A stretch of DNA of 64,000 nt from contig NZ_JAEHGE010000001.1 in assembly GCF_016097415.1 (NCBI RefSeq), positions 3,778,778 through 3,842,777 of the forward strand. The letters run 5' to 3'. Numbering within the stretch: the stretch's first letter is position 1; each line of letters starts with the position of its first letter. The notes below the pieces were generated by a model that ran no database searches, was not told the origin of the DNA, and worked only from the letters and a program-made list of their open reading frames with translations. Shown piece by piece: positions 1-11,704 of the stretch. This DNA comes from a sulfur-oxidizing endosymbiont of Gigantopelta aegis (GTDB taxonomy: Bacteria; Pseudomonadota; Gammaproteobacteria; GRL18). The position numbers and the translations under genes were made by a program.

Positions 1-1708
<1,708 letters not shown>

Positions 1709-1928
1709 ATATATCGCAAAGTACTTTCGAATAAGAGATTGTTTGAGAGAATTACATTCTACAGAATGAATTAAGGCTTTAGCGTATACCCAAAGATACG
1801 GTTGTTACCGAGTACCAAGGGTAACGATAACGACCAGCGTTGGGCGGTTTGATAACCGCCTGAGAAGTTTACTTCCAATATTCGAGCGAGGGGCGAAGCG
1901 CAAGCTAGCCTCTTACTCCACCGCCTTT
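1709..1928 (+). other. 23S-5S internal transcribed spacer
   Basis: About 220 bases separate the 23S and 5S genes. I see no tRNA in it. It presumably carries processing stems for the rRNA precursor, but no specific RNase III site was worked out. Confidence 0.7.
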
Positions 1929-2042
1929 CCTGGCGGCCATAGAGACATGGAACCACCCGATCCCATCCCGAACTCGGAAGTGAAACGTGTCATCGCCGAT
2001 GATAGTTTGGGAGTTCCCATGCGAAAGTAGGTCACTGCCAGG
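1929..2042 (+). rRNA. 5S ribosomal RNA
   Basis: The segment starts CCTGGCGGCCATAGAGACAT and ends GGTCACTGCCAGG, so its termini pair to form helix I. Internal CCCATCCCGAACTCGGAAGT is the conserved 5S loop region. The length of about 114 nt fits gammaproteobacterial 5S. Ends are accurate to a few bases. Confidence 0.95.
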
Positions 2043-2084
2043 GTTTAATACGGCTTGCACTGAAAAGTGCCAAGCTAAGAAGAA

Positions 2085-2118
2085 GCCCCTGAGTCTCACG
2101 ACTCAGGGGCTTTTTTTT
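2085..2118 (+). terminator. Rho-independent terminator of the rrn operon
   Basis: A GC-rich hairpin GCCCCTGAGT / ACTCAGGGGC closes over a short loop and is followed by a run of eight T. It lies about 43 bases after 5S, as expected for the end of an rRNA operon. Confidence 0.93.
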
Positions 2119-2302
2119 GTGCGAAAGAAAAGATGCAAGAAAAAGACTAAAAGAAAAGCAGGGTTGATAGTTAGGTATCGTTGCGCTTAAAGTACAAGTT
2201 ATTGAAACGTAGGATGCTGCTGAGGCACGATGCGCATCAATCTAGATGAAATATAACAAATATAATCTTGCTAGTTTTATAATTTTTAGTAAGATACCCC
2301 TC

Positions 2303-3256
2303 ATGAACAAGCTAGACTCAGAATATGAGCTATTTAAAGCACTTTGTAACAAAGAACCCGTTGCTATTAATACTAAAAACACAGGCTTAATCGAGAGCTT
2401 GCTGGCCAAAAATATAGGTATTAAACAAACTGCTAACAACTATAGAATAAAACAAGAGTGCATTGCTCTATCAGAAAAATTGCTCCGCAATAATCTTGAT
2501 ACGGCTATCAATAACTCAATTAATCCACTAAATATCACCTATCAAACCAATTCAACCAATAAACAAATCACGCAACAAAGCCAAATAGCAAAATACTCAG
2601 TGCTTTTAAGCGAATATCAATCTTCGGGTCAGGGAAGACGAGAAAAACAATGGTTTTCACCGTTAGCGACAAATATCTGCTTATCAATGCAATTTGAACT
2701 ACAACAAACACAGAATATACAATTCATTCCTTTAATAACAGCAGTTGCAGTTTGTCGTTCGTTAAAACAACTAGGTGTTGAAGCTTGTCAGATTAAATGG
2801 CCCAATGATATTTACCTTGAGGGTAAAAAATTAGCAGGAATTCTTGTTGAAAGTCGCTTTAATGCAGAAAAAAAGTCAGTATATGTGGTTGGTATCGGAC
2901 TCAATGTTAATATGGATGCTAACGAGGATATTGATCAATTGTGGACTAGTCTACGTATTAATCAAAATAAACGCTTTGATCGAAACATAATTGTTTCTTT
3001 GCTTCTATCCGAATTGATAGCAACCTATAATAGGATATCCGAATTTAATGCCTATGACTTTGTAAGAACATGGCATCAATATGATTATTTGTACGGTGAA
3101 ACGATTACTATAGTCGATAGCCATGGCTCATACACTGCTATGGCCCAGGGATTGGCAAATGATGGGGCATTATTGATCAAACGATCAAGTAAAAAAGAGC
3201 AAGATAAGATATATTCAGCTGAAGTTTCGATAAAAAAGTCAGGACAGATCAAATAA
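2303..3256 (+). CDS. birA: BirA biotin--protein ligase / biotin operon repressor
   Basis: BirA makes biotinyl-AMP and transfers biotin to the acetyl-CoA carboxylase carrier protein BCCP; the bifunctional form also represses biotin genes. The product has an N-terminal winged-helix-like stretch (about residues 1-65), the biotin-binding loop SSGQGRREKQWFSP (canonical GRGRRGR, slightly diverged), KWPNDI with the catalytic lysine region, and GIGLNVN. A C-terminal SH3-like part follows. The start at 2303 is preferred over an in-frame ATG at 2246 because the MNKLDSEYELF context matches family N-termini; the extra 19 residues are probably untranslated. The rrn-birA-coaX order is common in gammaproteobacteria. 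Cytosolic. Confidence 0.93.
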   Translation: MNKLDSEYELFKALCNKEPVAINTKNTGLIESLLAKNIGIKQTANNYRIKQECIALSEKLLRNNLDTAINNSINPLNITYQTNSTNKQITQQSQIAKYSVLLSEYQSSGQGRREKQWFSPLATNICLSMQFELQQTQNIQFIPLITAVAVCRSLKQLGVEACQIKWPNDIYLEGKKLAGILVESRFNAEKKSVYVVGIGLNVNMDANEDIDQLWTSLRINQNKRFDRNIIVSLLLSELIATYNRISEFNAYDFVRTWHQYDYLYGETITIVDSHGSYTAMAQGLANDGALLIKRSSKKEQDKIYSAEVSIKKSGQIK

Positions 3257-3277
3257 GCCAATTTATCTTTCCATTGG

Positions 3278-3356
3278 TAGGATGTGGTGAGGAACGAACC
3301 ACATCAAAGACGTAGATTTAAAACCATTGATGCGGTTCGTTCCTCACCACATCCTA
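3278..3356. repeat. Long inverted repeat (28-bp arms) between birA and coaX
   Basis: Arms 3278-3305 and 3329-3356 are reverse complements (TAGGATGTGGTGAGGAACGA in the left arm) with one mismatch, around a 23-base loop. The unit looks like an interspersed palindromic repeat rather than a terminator, since no T-run follows. It fills most of the birA-coaX gap. Confidence 0.85.
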
Positions 3357-3444
3357 CATCTGAAGTGTAAACATGCTTTGATCTATGCCAAAAGTCATAG
3401 GAATGCTGTGTGAAAATATTAAAAAAAGAAGTGAGAAAAAATAC

Positions 3445-4236
3445 GTGAGTTATGTGTTAATTGATGCGGGTAATAGTTGTTTAAAAATAGCCCGAGTATT
3501 AGAACTGGATAATAATGACATAAAAAACGACATAAGTTATAACATTATTGATTATACGGATTTATATGAAGATTTATTTTATGAACTAGAAGACTATACA
3601 CCCTCAAAAGTATTAGTTTGCAATGTGTCCAACCCGCTTAATTTTCATATTATTTCTGATGTGATTTATAAGCTTTGGCAAATTGAAGCACATTTAGTAC
3701 ATGTTGAACAAGATAAATACGGTCTCACGACATTATATTCAAATCCAAGAACACTCGGGGCTGATCGCTGGGTGGGCATGATTGCAGCACGCGAAGAATT
3801 CAAAAAAACACTCTGTGTCGTTGATTGCGGCACTGCTGTTACTATTGATGTTGTCACAGATATTGGCGTACACTTGGGCGGATTAATCACTCCAGGCATT
3901 AAAACAGCCCGTGATTCTCTCGGTTTGAACGCAAATAACTTACCTTCAGTTGAAAATAACAGTAAAAACATCAATAATAATGCATCATCCTTTTTAGCGA
4001 CCAATACACAGGATGCTATTTTAGGTGGTACGCTGTATCAACTAAGTGCCTATATCGAGCGTATTGTGTCTGAGATAAAAGAAGAGTTTGGTGAAGGTGT
4101 TGAATGTATTATCACCGGTGGCGATGCTGAGAAGATTCAAGCACTTACCTACCACCACTTTCATTATAGAGAAGCACTCATATTGGCAGGTTTAAAGATC
4201 GTGGCTAGAGAAAAATTTTGCAGGGATAGTATATGA
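3445..4236 (+). CDS. coaX: Type III pantothenate kinase CoaX
   Basis: CoaX phosphorylates pantothenate, the first step of CoA synthesis. Motifs in order are the N-terminal phosphate loop LIDAGNS, GADRWVGM, VDCGTAVTIDVV and GGLITPGI, all typical of the ASKHA-fold type III enzyme. The start is uncertain. An ATG at 3385 gives 283 residues with an unusual basic N-terminal extension; the GTG at 3445 gives 263, closer to the family length, and places the glycine loop near the N-terminus. The stop overlaps the start of the next gene by 4 bases (ATGA), implying translational coupling. Confidence 0.92.
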   Translation: MSYVLIDAGNSCLKIARVLELDNNDIKNDISYNIIDYTDLYEDLFYELEDYTPSKVLVCNVSNPLNFHIISDVIYKLWQIEAHLVHVEQDKYGLTTLYSNPRTLGADRWVGMIAAREEFKKTLCVVDCGTAVTIDVVTDIGVHLGGLITPGIKTARDSLGLNANNLPSVENNSKNINNNASSFLATNTQDAILGGTLYQLSAYIERIVSEIKEEFGEGVECIITGGDAEKIQALTYHHFHYREALILAGLKIVAREKFCRDSI

Positions 4237-5057
4237 AGTGGTTGTTTATCATTGCGGTGTTGGTAAATATTGCCTTTGGTGTCAATAATCTATTTTTTGT
4301 AGATAAATCCGACCTACAAACTGCCAGTACGGATGATTTTGATAAAACTCAAATAGTCTTACTCAATGAGATGGACTCTAATGCCTTAAGAGAACTTCAG
4401 GATAAAATCTTGCCAAAGCAGTCAGACTTAGCCGCTGATTTAGTAGACATTGACAATGAAACGCTCGATTTAGATAAAAATGTCTCTCAAGCTGAGAGTG
4501 AGACCCAAGCAGAAAACTTAGCTGAAACAAGGAGCCAAGAATTACCTCCCGTTGATAGTGATCAAGTATCTCAAGTCATCCCAACGCTTCCAAGAAGTTT
4601 ATGTTATCGATTGGGACCCTTCAGTAAAGACTTAATGACTGATGTTAGACTAACACTAGAAGCACAATATCAAAATGAGTTATCTTTTGGTATCGAAACC
4701 ACCTCAGCGATTACATACTATCGTATTTATATTCCACCTTTAAAAGACAAAAAAGCAATTAAAGAAATATTGGCTCAGCTAGACGAAAATGGTCTAAAAG
4801 ATCATTATGTCATGTCTATCGATGGACGAAAAAATGCCATTGCTCTTGGCGTGTTCAAAAAAAGATCGGCAGCTGAAAAAGTCGCGACTAAAGCCGCTGG
4901 AATTGGTTTTTCAACCACCATAGAAGCCATTAGCGATGATAAAAACAGCCTTTATCAACTCATGGTGCTGTTTAAAAACAAACAGGATCAGGCTTTTTAT
5001 CAAACGCTGGTTTTAGAAAAAGAACTTATCTCCATCGCCTGTGAAAATAAAGGTTGA
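4233..5057 (+). CDS. SPOR-domain membrane protein
   Basis: The 274-residue product starts with one hydrophobic segment (LFIIAVLVNIAFGVNNLFF), so it is probably a bitopic inner-membrane protein. A long acidic, low-complexity linker follows. The C-terminal half (about 120-210) has the pattern of a SPOR peptidoglycan-binding domain, including YYRIYIPPL and ALGVFKKRSAAEKVA. SPOR proteins bind denuded septal glycan. Here it forms an operon with coaX (4-base overlap), an arrangement common in gammaproteobacteria. Its exact role is unknown. Confidence 0.8.
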   Translation: MKWLFIIAVLVNIAFGVNNLFFVDKSDLQTASTDDFDKTQIVLLNEMDSNALRELQDKILPKQSDLAADLVDIDNETLDLDKNVSQAESETQAENLAETRSQELPPVDSDQVSQVIPTLPRSLCYRLGPFSKDLMTDVRLTLEAQYQNELSFGIETTSAITYYRIYIPPLKDKKAIKEILAQLDENGLKDHYVMSIDGRKNAIALGVFKKRSAAEKVATKAAGIGFSTTIEAISDDKNSLYQLMVLFKNKQDQAFYQTLVLEKELISIACENKG

Positions 5058-5081
5058 TCACACAAACAGATTCTGTATAAT
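5054..5081 (+). promoter_or_regulatory. Probable sigma-70 promoter of tRNA-Thr
   Basis: A TTGATC box at 5054-5059 and a perfect TATAAT at 5076-5081 are separated by 16 bases. They lie 36 bases before the tRNA-Thr 5' end. Confidence 0.6.
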
Positions 5082-5117
5082 ACGCCCTGTCTTGTCCCTA
5101 AGACGTTTTAACGATAT

Positions 5118-5193
<76 letters not shown>

Positions 5194-5286
5194 TATTCTT
5201 AATTTTTTAAAAAAAGTGATATCAATTCACCTTTTAAAAAATTACTTTAAAATCAAGTCAGAACCCAATCCTTCTACAATATATTA

Positions 5287-5329
5287 TCCAATCTAATGTC
5301 CAATTAAAAATCCAATCTAAAGTCCAATT
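5287..5329. repeat. Two 19-bp direct repeats between tRNA-Thr and integrase
   Basis: TCCAATCTAATGTCCAATT (5287-5305) and TCCAATCTAAAGTCCAATT (5311-5329) differ at one base and sit 24 bp apart. Their place between the presumed attachment site and the integrase suggests arm-type integrase or excisionase binding sites. This is inference from position. Confidence 0.6.
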
Positions 5330-5760
5330 CGCTACTCAAAAAATTAACAAAACAGAATACATTACACTTATTGTGAGCGATTAATTCTTTTTGTCAAGCT
5401 TTGTTCTAATATTTTTATCAATTCCATTTGTGGTGCCAAATCAGTCTCAACATACTGACGAGTCACTCTCAGATCTGAGTGTCCTAGTATATTTGAAAGA
5501 GTTAATATATTAATATTGGTGGTATTACCCAATTCTGAGGCCATGGTATGGCGAAACCGGTGAGGGGATACGGATATACCCGTATTTTTTTTAAGTCTTT
5601 TAAAAAATCCACTCACTTGTTCAACGCTACAAGTTAATCCATGATATTTTGAGTTGAACCTTGTGATATTAAAAACCTGGTCAGTTCGTTTTGTATTACC
5701 AACTTCTTTGTGTTTCTTCAGTAAAAACGTCAAGTCTTCAATTAATATGTCAGTAAGCGC

Positions 5761-7319
5761 TTAACGAACAGCGTTCTTTACCTTTTCCAATTCTGATTTT
5801 TTAAAATTCCAGGGAAGCAATGCTTCCAGCTTTTCAACCGTATCCGCATAAGGTAATTGGGTTAATACATAGACCATATACGCATATGGCTCAATATCAT
5901 TGGCCTTAGCGGTTTCAATAAAACTATAATGAACTGCACTGGCATGTGCACCCTTTGGCGTATCTGAAAATAACCAGGCCTTTCTACCCACGCAGAATGG
6001 ACGGATAGCATTTTCTGCCAGCACATTACTGATATTCAACCGACCATCTTCACAATAAACAGTCAGCTTAGGCCATTGATTATTAATATAGGTGAGTGCT
6101 TTTCCTGTCAAGCTGTCGTTCGGCACTTTGCCCAGGGTGTTATCGACCCATGTTCTTATTTTCTCAAGAAGCGGCAGGCTCTGTTTCTGACGAACCTTAA
6201 ATTTTTCATTAACACTGGCTTCTTTTATCTCACGCTCAATTAAATACAGCTTATTGATATGGGCCAGTGCCACATCGGCTTTTGTAGGCTTTTGATTGCT
6301 CTTTTTCTTTGGTTGTGCCGTCTGAGAATCTTTGAATTTACGGCGAGTGTGATCCCAGCAGCCGACCGATGTGGCATTATTTTGTGCACACACGGCATTG
6401 TAACCGGCATAGCCATCGGTTTGCAGATAGCCGCTAAAGCCATCAAGCAGGCGCAGTGGTACTTCCTTCTTACGAAGGATCGTATTCAAACAGCACACTG
6501 GGTTGTCCAGGTGGCCCGCCACGACTGACCCACATGTATTTGTTCGAATGAGCACTGAGTCCCGGCTCTTTTAATACTTTGAGCACCGTTTCATCCATTT
6601 GGATGATGTCACCCGACAGTTGATGTTCTCGCATGAGGTTGATGAGCGGCTGGAACTGATGAGCCAGTTTAATAGCCCAATTGGCCATGGTGGCTCGGGT
6701 TATATCGCCGCCATAGCGTGATAATATGCCTTCCATTCGATACAGAGGCAAACCATCGGCATATTTTGAGATAATGATGTGTGCCATCAGGTGAATACTG
6801 CCCATTGATTTAGGTAATGGATGTTTTGGCATGACCGCAGCTTTCATTGAACGACTGTCTGTGTCATTGGTGCCTGCAAAGACGGCTTTTTCCTGGAAGT
6901 ATTCCAGTATTTGGACTTTAGCTGGAATGATATCCAGCTCTTCTCTGACTTTAGTGTAAAAACCTCAATGGCACCGGCTTTTTCTTCATCTGTCAGATCG
7001 ATGAAGACAGGGACTCTTGGAATAGTCTTTGAGAAAGGCTTCCTGCCTGTTTTTTCTTTCTTCTTAGGCGAAGTGGTTTTAGGTTCAGGGAGCCCCTCAT
7101 CGTCAGCCGCCTGCTCAGCTTCATCAAATAAGCGTTCCTGACCATCACTTTTTTCACTGCTGGGTGCAAAGCGTTTACTACGAGCCAGACGAAGGGCTTC
7201 TTCCAGTATTTTTATACGTTGGTTTTTCTGTTCAATGACACTCAACAATTCATTCTTGTCCGCGTGTGAAAAAGCGGAAAATATAGAGTCGTTTTTGTGG
7301 ATTCAGCCTTGTTTTGCAT
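5761..7319 (-). pseudogene. tnpC: IS66 transposase TnpC, frameshifted (IS66-a copy 1)
   Basis: The DDE transposase of IS66. Catalytic blocks are visible: IIQMDETVLKVLK, GYLQTDGYAGYNAV and AENAIRPFCVGRKAW. An N-terminal leucine-zipper-like stretch begins LLSVIEQKNQRIKILEEALR. The frame is broken in at least three places (near 6475, 6570 and 6960) by one- or two-base differences from the other copies. Unusually for IS66 TnpC, the CxxC zinc-binding cysteines before the catalytic core are absent in all IS66-a copies. Confidence 0.88.
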
Positions 7320-7353
7320 GGCTTTATTATAACAAAAAATAGACTAAAAGTAC

Positions 7354-7721
7354 TTAAAATACAGACTCATAATGCAATTTCTTATGCGGTTTCATGACAC
7401 TGATATCATAGCCGTCTAATAGCCAGTTGATTTGTTGTCCGGTGATATTCATCAGGTCATCTTCACCCTTTTTGGCCATTTGAACTTTTCTTCTGAGAGA
7501 CTTTTGTAATAGAGTACAAAACCGGTATTATCCCAGAAGAGGCATTTAATTTTATTACGCTGACGATTGGTAAAGGCATACAGATGGCCTGCAAAAGGAT
7601 TATGACCTAATTCACATTCAACAATGGCACTGAGGCCAATAAAACTTTTACGAAAATCAACAGGCTTCAGATAGAGATACACCTGTGGCAGGCTGAGTGA
7701 TGGACGTATGGCTGACTTCAT
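7354..7721 (-). pseudogene. tnpB: IS66 Orf2 protein TnpB, frameshifted (IS66-a copy 1)
   Basis: Carries the IS66 Orf2 motifs LKPVDFRKSFIGL and FTNRQRNKIKCLFWD. Compared with copy 2, extra T residues near 7468 shift the frame after KFKWPK, so the last 30 residues are lost. Copy 2 encodes the full 121 residues. Confidence 0.85.
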
Positions 7722-8047
7722 TGGAACAGTCCTGCTAATTGTTTTACCAGCTGTACATTATCGGCAGTCACTCCTTCAATGCGTAGCTGATTGGGTAATT
7801 CTACAATTAATGCTGAGGTGCGGGCTGAATAGTGTTTCGGGGAGGATAGTTGAATAAAACCATTCCCCTTTGTCATCGCACTGGTTTGCGTTGTTGCACC
7901 CAGCAACTTACGCTTGTAATAGCCAAAACGTTTGATGGATAGCCCATGTTCCTGACAATAGGATGCCTGGCTGATACTGTTTTCATTCCATTGATTAACG
8001 TGGTCTTGCCAAAATTGTTTTGAGTTGGCTTGGGTTTCTGGTTTCAT
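7718..8047 (-). CDS. tnpA: IS66 accessory protein TnpA (IS66-a copy 1)
   Basis: A 109-residue protein with a helix-turn-helix-like N-terminus (WNENSISQASYCQEHG, FGYYKRKL), the IS66 OrfA type that binds element ends. Its stop overlaps the tnpB start (ATGA), as in all copies here. It is intact. Confidence 0.88.
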   Translation of the reverse strand: MKPETQANSKQFWQDHVNQWNENSISQASYCQEHGLSIKRFGYYKRKLLGATTQTSAMTKGNGFIQLSSPKHYSARTSALIVELPNQLRIEGVTADNVQLVKQLAGLFQ

Positions 8048-8719
8048 TGATGTGTCTCATAATTAATCGATGGATTGATTATGAGGCAGGGGAGATATTT
8101 TTTGAATAACGCTAGATGGTTAAGCGCTTACATATGTCAGGTAAAGGCAGTTTTCTTTCCTTATAATTCTTACTGCCATCGGAACAGACTAGAAATGTTT
8201 GTTTATTAAAATCAATATGCTCCCACAAGATATGAACCAGTTGTCTGCGCCTTATTCCTGTAATGTAAAAAAAAATGTGTGACTATAACCCAAAACCAGT
8301 CAGGGGAATATCGATCAGACTCTAATTGGATGATTTGGATAATATCGGGGATGGATCCATTTTGTATGGTTTTTTTCTGCTTTTGAAGCACGGGAGCAAA
8401 GGCAATATCTTCAAAAGGGTTGGTATCGATTATTTTTTTTTAAAGCAAAATTAAAAATAGCCTTCATATGACGAAGGTAAGTATTCCATGTTGTCGTACT
8501 GGCCTGTTCTAATACTGTATCTTTCCATTTTTTTATATGCATAAAATCAATTTCCTTAATAGATGAATGAGGGCAACATTCATTAAATCGTCTTGAAATT
8601 GACAGATAATTCTCTTCAGTTCTTGGATTATTGATCTTTGCGCATAGGTAATATTGAACCATCTCTTTAATAGTCATTAGTTTTAACCTCGTTATTTTTA
8701 TTAATAGTTAAAAACAGCC

Positions 8720-8830
8720 TCATCCAACATGTATAATCACCTTATTGAATTCAGGGTGCTTACCATCAGGATAAATCACATTAAAAGGGAGTAAATAGCC
8801 ACTGAGCCAGGTTGTTCGATTTGGGCTATC
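8720..8830 (-). pseudogene. C-terminal fragment of an unidentified gene, cut by IS21
   Basis: A minus-strand frame of about 36 codons runs from the IS21 end to a stop at 8720-8722 and includes LSGYLLPFNVIYPDGKHP. It ends upstream of the integrase start. It looks like a gene tail, but I do not recognise the family; it may be an ICE gene deleted with the IS21 insertion. Confidence 0.4.
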
Positions 8831-8929
8831 TGGCGTCAACTACCTTGTCCGGTTGGCGACAATTAGCTTGGCCGGTTTCTAATTTATTATTTTATTCATA
8901 GTGAGTTTTTTACAATCGATTATTCTCCT

Positions 8930-9115
8930 TTAATTGTCTGCTCTTCTTTTTAACTTGATTTTTCTTTTCGCTGCTCTTGATCTGGCTCTAGGGCGAAAAG
9001 CGACCGATGTGCGGCTTTGCTCTTGCACGAGGCCACTTTGAGCTTTTTGGCTTTTCGCCCGCTCTATGCTTTTTATCTTGCTTTTAAAATGTTCAGCGAT
9101 CAATGAGTTAGCCAT
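8930..9115 (-). CDS. Small basic ORF downstream of istB in IS21
   Basis: A 61-codon frame whose ATG overlaps the istB stop, giving an arginine/lysine-rich product (RPRARSRAAKRKIKLKRR). The overlap hints at coupled translation, but the composition may simply reflect low-complexity DNA. No family recognised. Confidence 0.25.
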   Translation of the reverse strand: MANSLIAEHFKSKIKSIERAKSQKAQSGLVQEQSRTSVAFRPRARSRAAKRKIKLKRRADN

Positions 9116-9865
9116 TAATCTAAGCCTTTCATCGCTTGTTTTCTACGATAACTGTCGCCTTCAATTTGATAAATAGACGCATGATGAATGAGTCGGTCAA
9201 TGGCAGCCACTGTCATCATATTGTCAGTGAAGATACTATCCCATTCACTGAAAGCCTGGTTTGAGGTAATGAGCAAGCTATTGCGTTCATATCGGTGCGC
9301 AATTAATTCAAATAGTACCTGGCTTTCACTATTGGTTTTTTTGACATAGCCAATATCATCAAGAATAAGTAGCTCATATTTATCCAGCTTTTTCAGTTCA
9401 AATTCCAGAGATAACGCTTCTTTTGCCTTTTTGAAGCATTTGCACCAATGAAGTGCTGCTCATGAAATTAACCCGCACTGATTGCTCGATGAGTGCGTAA
9501 CCAATAGCGGCGGCTAAATGCGTTTTCCCCAGACCACTGGCACCAAATAAAAGCAGATTATGTCCTTGCCTGAGCCAGTCTAACTGAGTGATTTTTTGTT
9601 TGAGCTGTTGGGCTGTCACACCGGTTATTTCATTAAAGTCATACTGTGATAACTGTTTACCAATGGGTAGTTTGCTTTCTCTTAATAAGCGCTTTAATTT
9701 GTTGTCATGCCGGTAACTGGTTTCTAATTCACATAAATGGGCTAAAAATAATTCAGGCTCCCAATCTAATTCAATGGCTTTTTGTGAAACCTGCTGCCAT
9801 TGTTTGACCATGGTCGTTAAACGTAATTCTTTGAGTAAAAACGGTAAACTTTGTGCATTGGCCAT
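9115..9865 (-). pseudogene. istB: IS21 helper ATPase IstB, single frameshift
   Basis: IstB is the DnaC-like AAA+ ATPase that helps IstA find its target. Visible are the Walker A motif GASGLGKTHLA and, after the frameshift, the Walker B LLILDDIGYV and ITSNQAFSEW. The start at 9865 (MANAQSLPFLL) is chosen because it lies just past the istA stop and matches IstB N-termini. A fifth A in the run near 9417 breaks the frame after MLQK. Removing one A restores the protein, so this may be a sequencing error. Confidence 0.88.
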
Positions 9866-9866
9866 A

Positions 9867-11360
9867 TTAATTCCCCAGTAATACATTGTAGGTCGATAAG
9901 TCATGTTGCTGACTGGTGTACTGAGGTCTATCAACCGACATGGGCGCAAAAAAGTCACGGCACGCTTTGATGGAAACTCGACTGCCGGCTTCTAACGAAG
10001 CTAAGACAAAACGACCCAGCGCTGCTTCACAATCATAGGCATCGGCAATGGACAGCAAGCTCACCATGTAACGGCAATCATCATCATGAATGCCCGTTTG
10101 TTTGAGATTTTCCCAAATCAGGGTGAAATCACCTTCTGGGACAATATCATCTCGGTAAGCCGATGATTTAAAGGCATTGGGCTTTTTGGCTAACGAGTGA
10201 ATGATATGTTTATAATTGATTGAACGCGAACGGATATGGCGGTGTGCATAAATACGCTTTAAACTTAAGGTCAATTCATGACCATAGAAACAATCTAAAT
10301 GTTGATCATAAATATGGATCAATAACGTGGTACCAATCAATCGGGAGGGTACGGTATAAGTGACTCGTTTAACTGAAATGGTACTCCTTGTGGTGACTTT
10401 AACATAGAGCTCACTAAAGCCATTGGTGCGGCGGCTGGGAAGCGGTTTTAAGTGTGCTTTTTCTTCATTAAATCGTGTTTTACAGCGTATGTTTATTTGG
10501 CGAACGATGTCATCAATAAAGGCTTCATAATCCAATAAGGCGGTAAAATCTCGACTGCCACGAAGGAGTAGCTTTTGTTCGATTCGGCGTTTTAAATGAC
10601 CATTAGGGGATTCAATGGCTCCATTTTCATGGGCAATGCCTTTATTGTTTCGAGTGGCTTTTATACCATAGTATTGACATAATTTTTCATAACGCTCGGT
10701 CAGCTTTTCTTGTTCATAATGATTGTTAAATGCAGCACTTAGGCTATCGGTTCGGTGGCTTACAGGGACACCGCCTGATTGCCATAGCGCATTCTGTAAG
10801 CCTGAAGAAAGAGATTCAAAGCTCTCTCCACCTAAGACAACTTGAACATAAGTCCAGCCACTATAAACCAATCGGTAGTGATAAAGTTTGTGTTTAAAAT
10901 CTTCTCCGTCAATCGTGATTTTAAGCTCATTAGCCCAGGTGTAATCTGAAATACCCATATCACCGGCAATGTGTTTTTGTTGAAAAATAACTTCTTGCTC
11001 CGGTCCTTCCTGAGCACGCCAGCGTTTGACTCGGCGTTGCAGTGTTCTTAGGTGAGTGTTGTCAAATTGACCGGGTTCTAGCTCTTCCAGTGCTTCTAAT
11101 AAGGTAATGGGCTGTAGTTTGGGCTCAATCTCAAGTAAGGGCACTAAATGTTGTTCAAAAGCACCATTTAAGGGATCTTTTCGAGTTTTGTACTGTCTGG
11201 GCTGTGTGGTGCCGCCGGGGTGCTTACCTGTATCAATGCGTCGCGCTGATCTTTCTGAAAATCCTGCTTTGGCTGCTGATGAAGCTTGAGTGTGATTCGG
11301 TTGTTTTCGATGTGACATGTATAACTTGACCTGTTCTTGGGTAATTGATTTTCCAGACAT
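9867..11360 (-). CDS. istA: IS21 transposase IstA
   Basis: A 497-residue IstA-type DDE transposase with an intact frame. N-terminal helix-turn-helix region: TQASSAAKAGFSERSARR. The rve-type core has DYTWANELKITIDG, SHRTDSLSAAFN and the glutamate in IAHENGAIESPNGHLKRR. A C-terminal beta-rich domain (SVKRVTYTVPSRLIG) follows. It cuts and joins element ends with IstB. istB begins within 2 bases of the istA stop. Confidence 0.93.
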   Translation of the reverse strand: MSGKSITQEQVKLYMSHRKQPNHTQASSAAKAGFSERSARRIDTGKHPGGTTQPRQYKTRKDPLNGAFEQHLVPLLEIEPKLQPITLLEALEELEPGQFDNTHLRTLQRRVKRWRAQEGPEQEVIFQQKHIAGDMGISDYTWANELKITIDGEDFKHKLYHYRLVYSGWTYVQVVLGGESFESLSSGLQNALWQSGGVPVSHRTDSLSAAFNNHYEQEKLTERYEKLCQYYGIKATRNNKGIAHENGAIESPNGHLKRRIEQKLLLRGSRDFTALLDYEAFIDDIVRQINIRCKTRFNEEKAHLKPLPSRRTNGFSELYVKVTTRSTISVKRVTYTVPSRLIGTTLLIHIYDQHLDCFYGHELTLSLKRIYAHRHIRSRSINYKHIIHSLAKKPNAFKSSAYRDDIVPEGDFTLIWENLKQTGIHDDDCRYMVSLLSIADAYDCEAALGRFVLASLEAGSRVSIKACRDFFAPMSVDRPQYTSQQHDLSTYNVLLGN

Positions 11361-11704
11361 AAAAATCCTTCTCGATTAATGTGTCTGGAGTGTATCAAAC
11401 CGGCCAAGCTAGTTGTCGCCGACCGGACAAGTTAATTGTCGCCTAATAGATGATGAACAATGCTGGTATTTTGATGATATACCCCATCGTATTCTGACGG
11501 TTGAACGGCTGAATCGAGTACCAACACCAGGTCACATGACTGCTGAACGTAGTCATAATGATTTTAACTTTGCATTTATGGATCGTTTGCCAGCAGGCAG
11601 TATTTTCACTATGTCCATTATTTTCAAACCACAGGATGTGATAGCCAACCACCTTGGAGGAATTATTAATGCCTCAGTGGGTACGGAAGATGATTCGTAA
11701 GCGC

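Larger units (their letters stand above)
5753..8131 (-). mobile_element. IS66-family element, IS66-a copy 1
   Basis: Terminal inverted repeats begin GTAAGCGCTTAAC on both ends. Target duplication ATATGTCA is at 5745-5752 and 8132-8139. Length is about 2379 bp. Gene order in its own direction is tnpA, tnpB, tnpC, the standard IS66 layout. It interrupts the integrase gene. Confidence 0.95.
5368..8677 (-). pseudogene. Tyrosine recombinase (ICE integrase), split by IS66-a
   Basis: The N-terminal SAM-like DNA-binding domain lies at 8677-8411 and the middle at 8410-8140. After the IS, the catalytic C-terminus lies at 5752-5368. With the IS removed the protein joins cleanly. Catalytic features visible are an arginine in GIRRRQL, the HRFRHTMA box, LGHSDLRVTRQYVE with the tyrosine nucleophile, and an acidic C-terminus. 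The family integrates phages and ICEs into tRNA genes. An IS66-a copy with 8-bp duplication ATATGTCA interrupts it, and one or two homopolymer frameshifts (near 8270 and 8440) also occur. The gene faces tRNA-Thr, as an ICE integrase at attL would. Confidence 0.85.
8831..11446 (-). mobile_element. IS21-family element
   Basis: Contains istA followed by istB, the diagnostic IS21 pair. Each end carries two related, repeated blocks (GGCGACAATTA..CTTG with ..CTTGTCCGGT and ..CTTGGCCGGTTT), the multiple terminal repeats typical of the family. Ends are accurate to a few bases. No clean target duplication was seen, and the two flanks belong to different genes (an unknown tail on the left, the conjugative ATPase on the right), which suggests an adjacent deletion. 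Confidence 0.88.

Noticed and set aside
3278-3356. Terminator between birA and coaX
   Set aside because: Arms are long and repeat-like, and no T-run follows on either strand.
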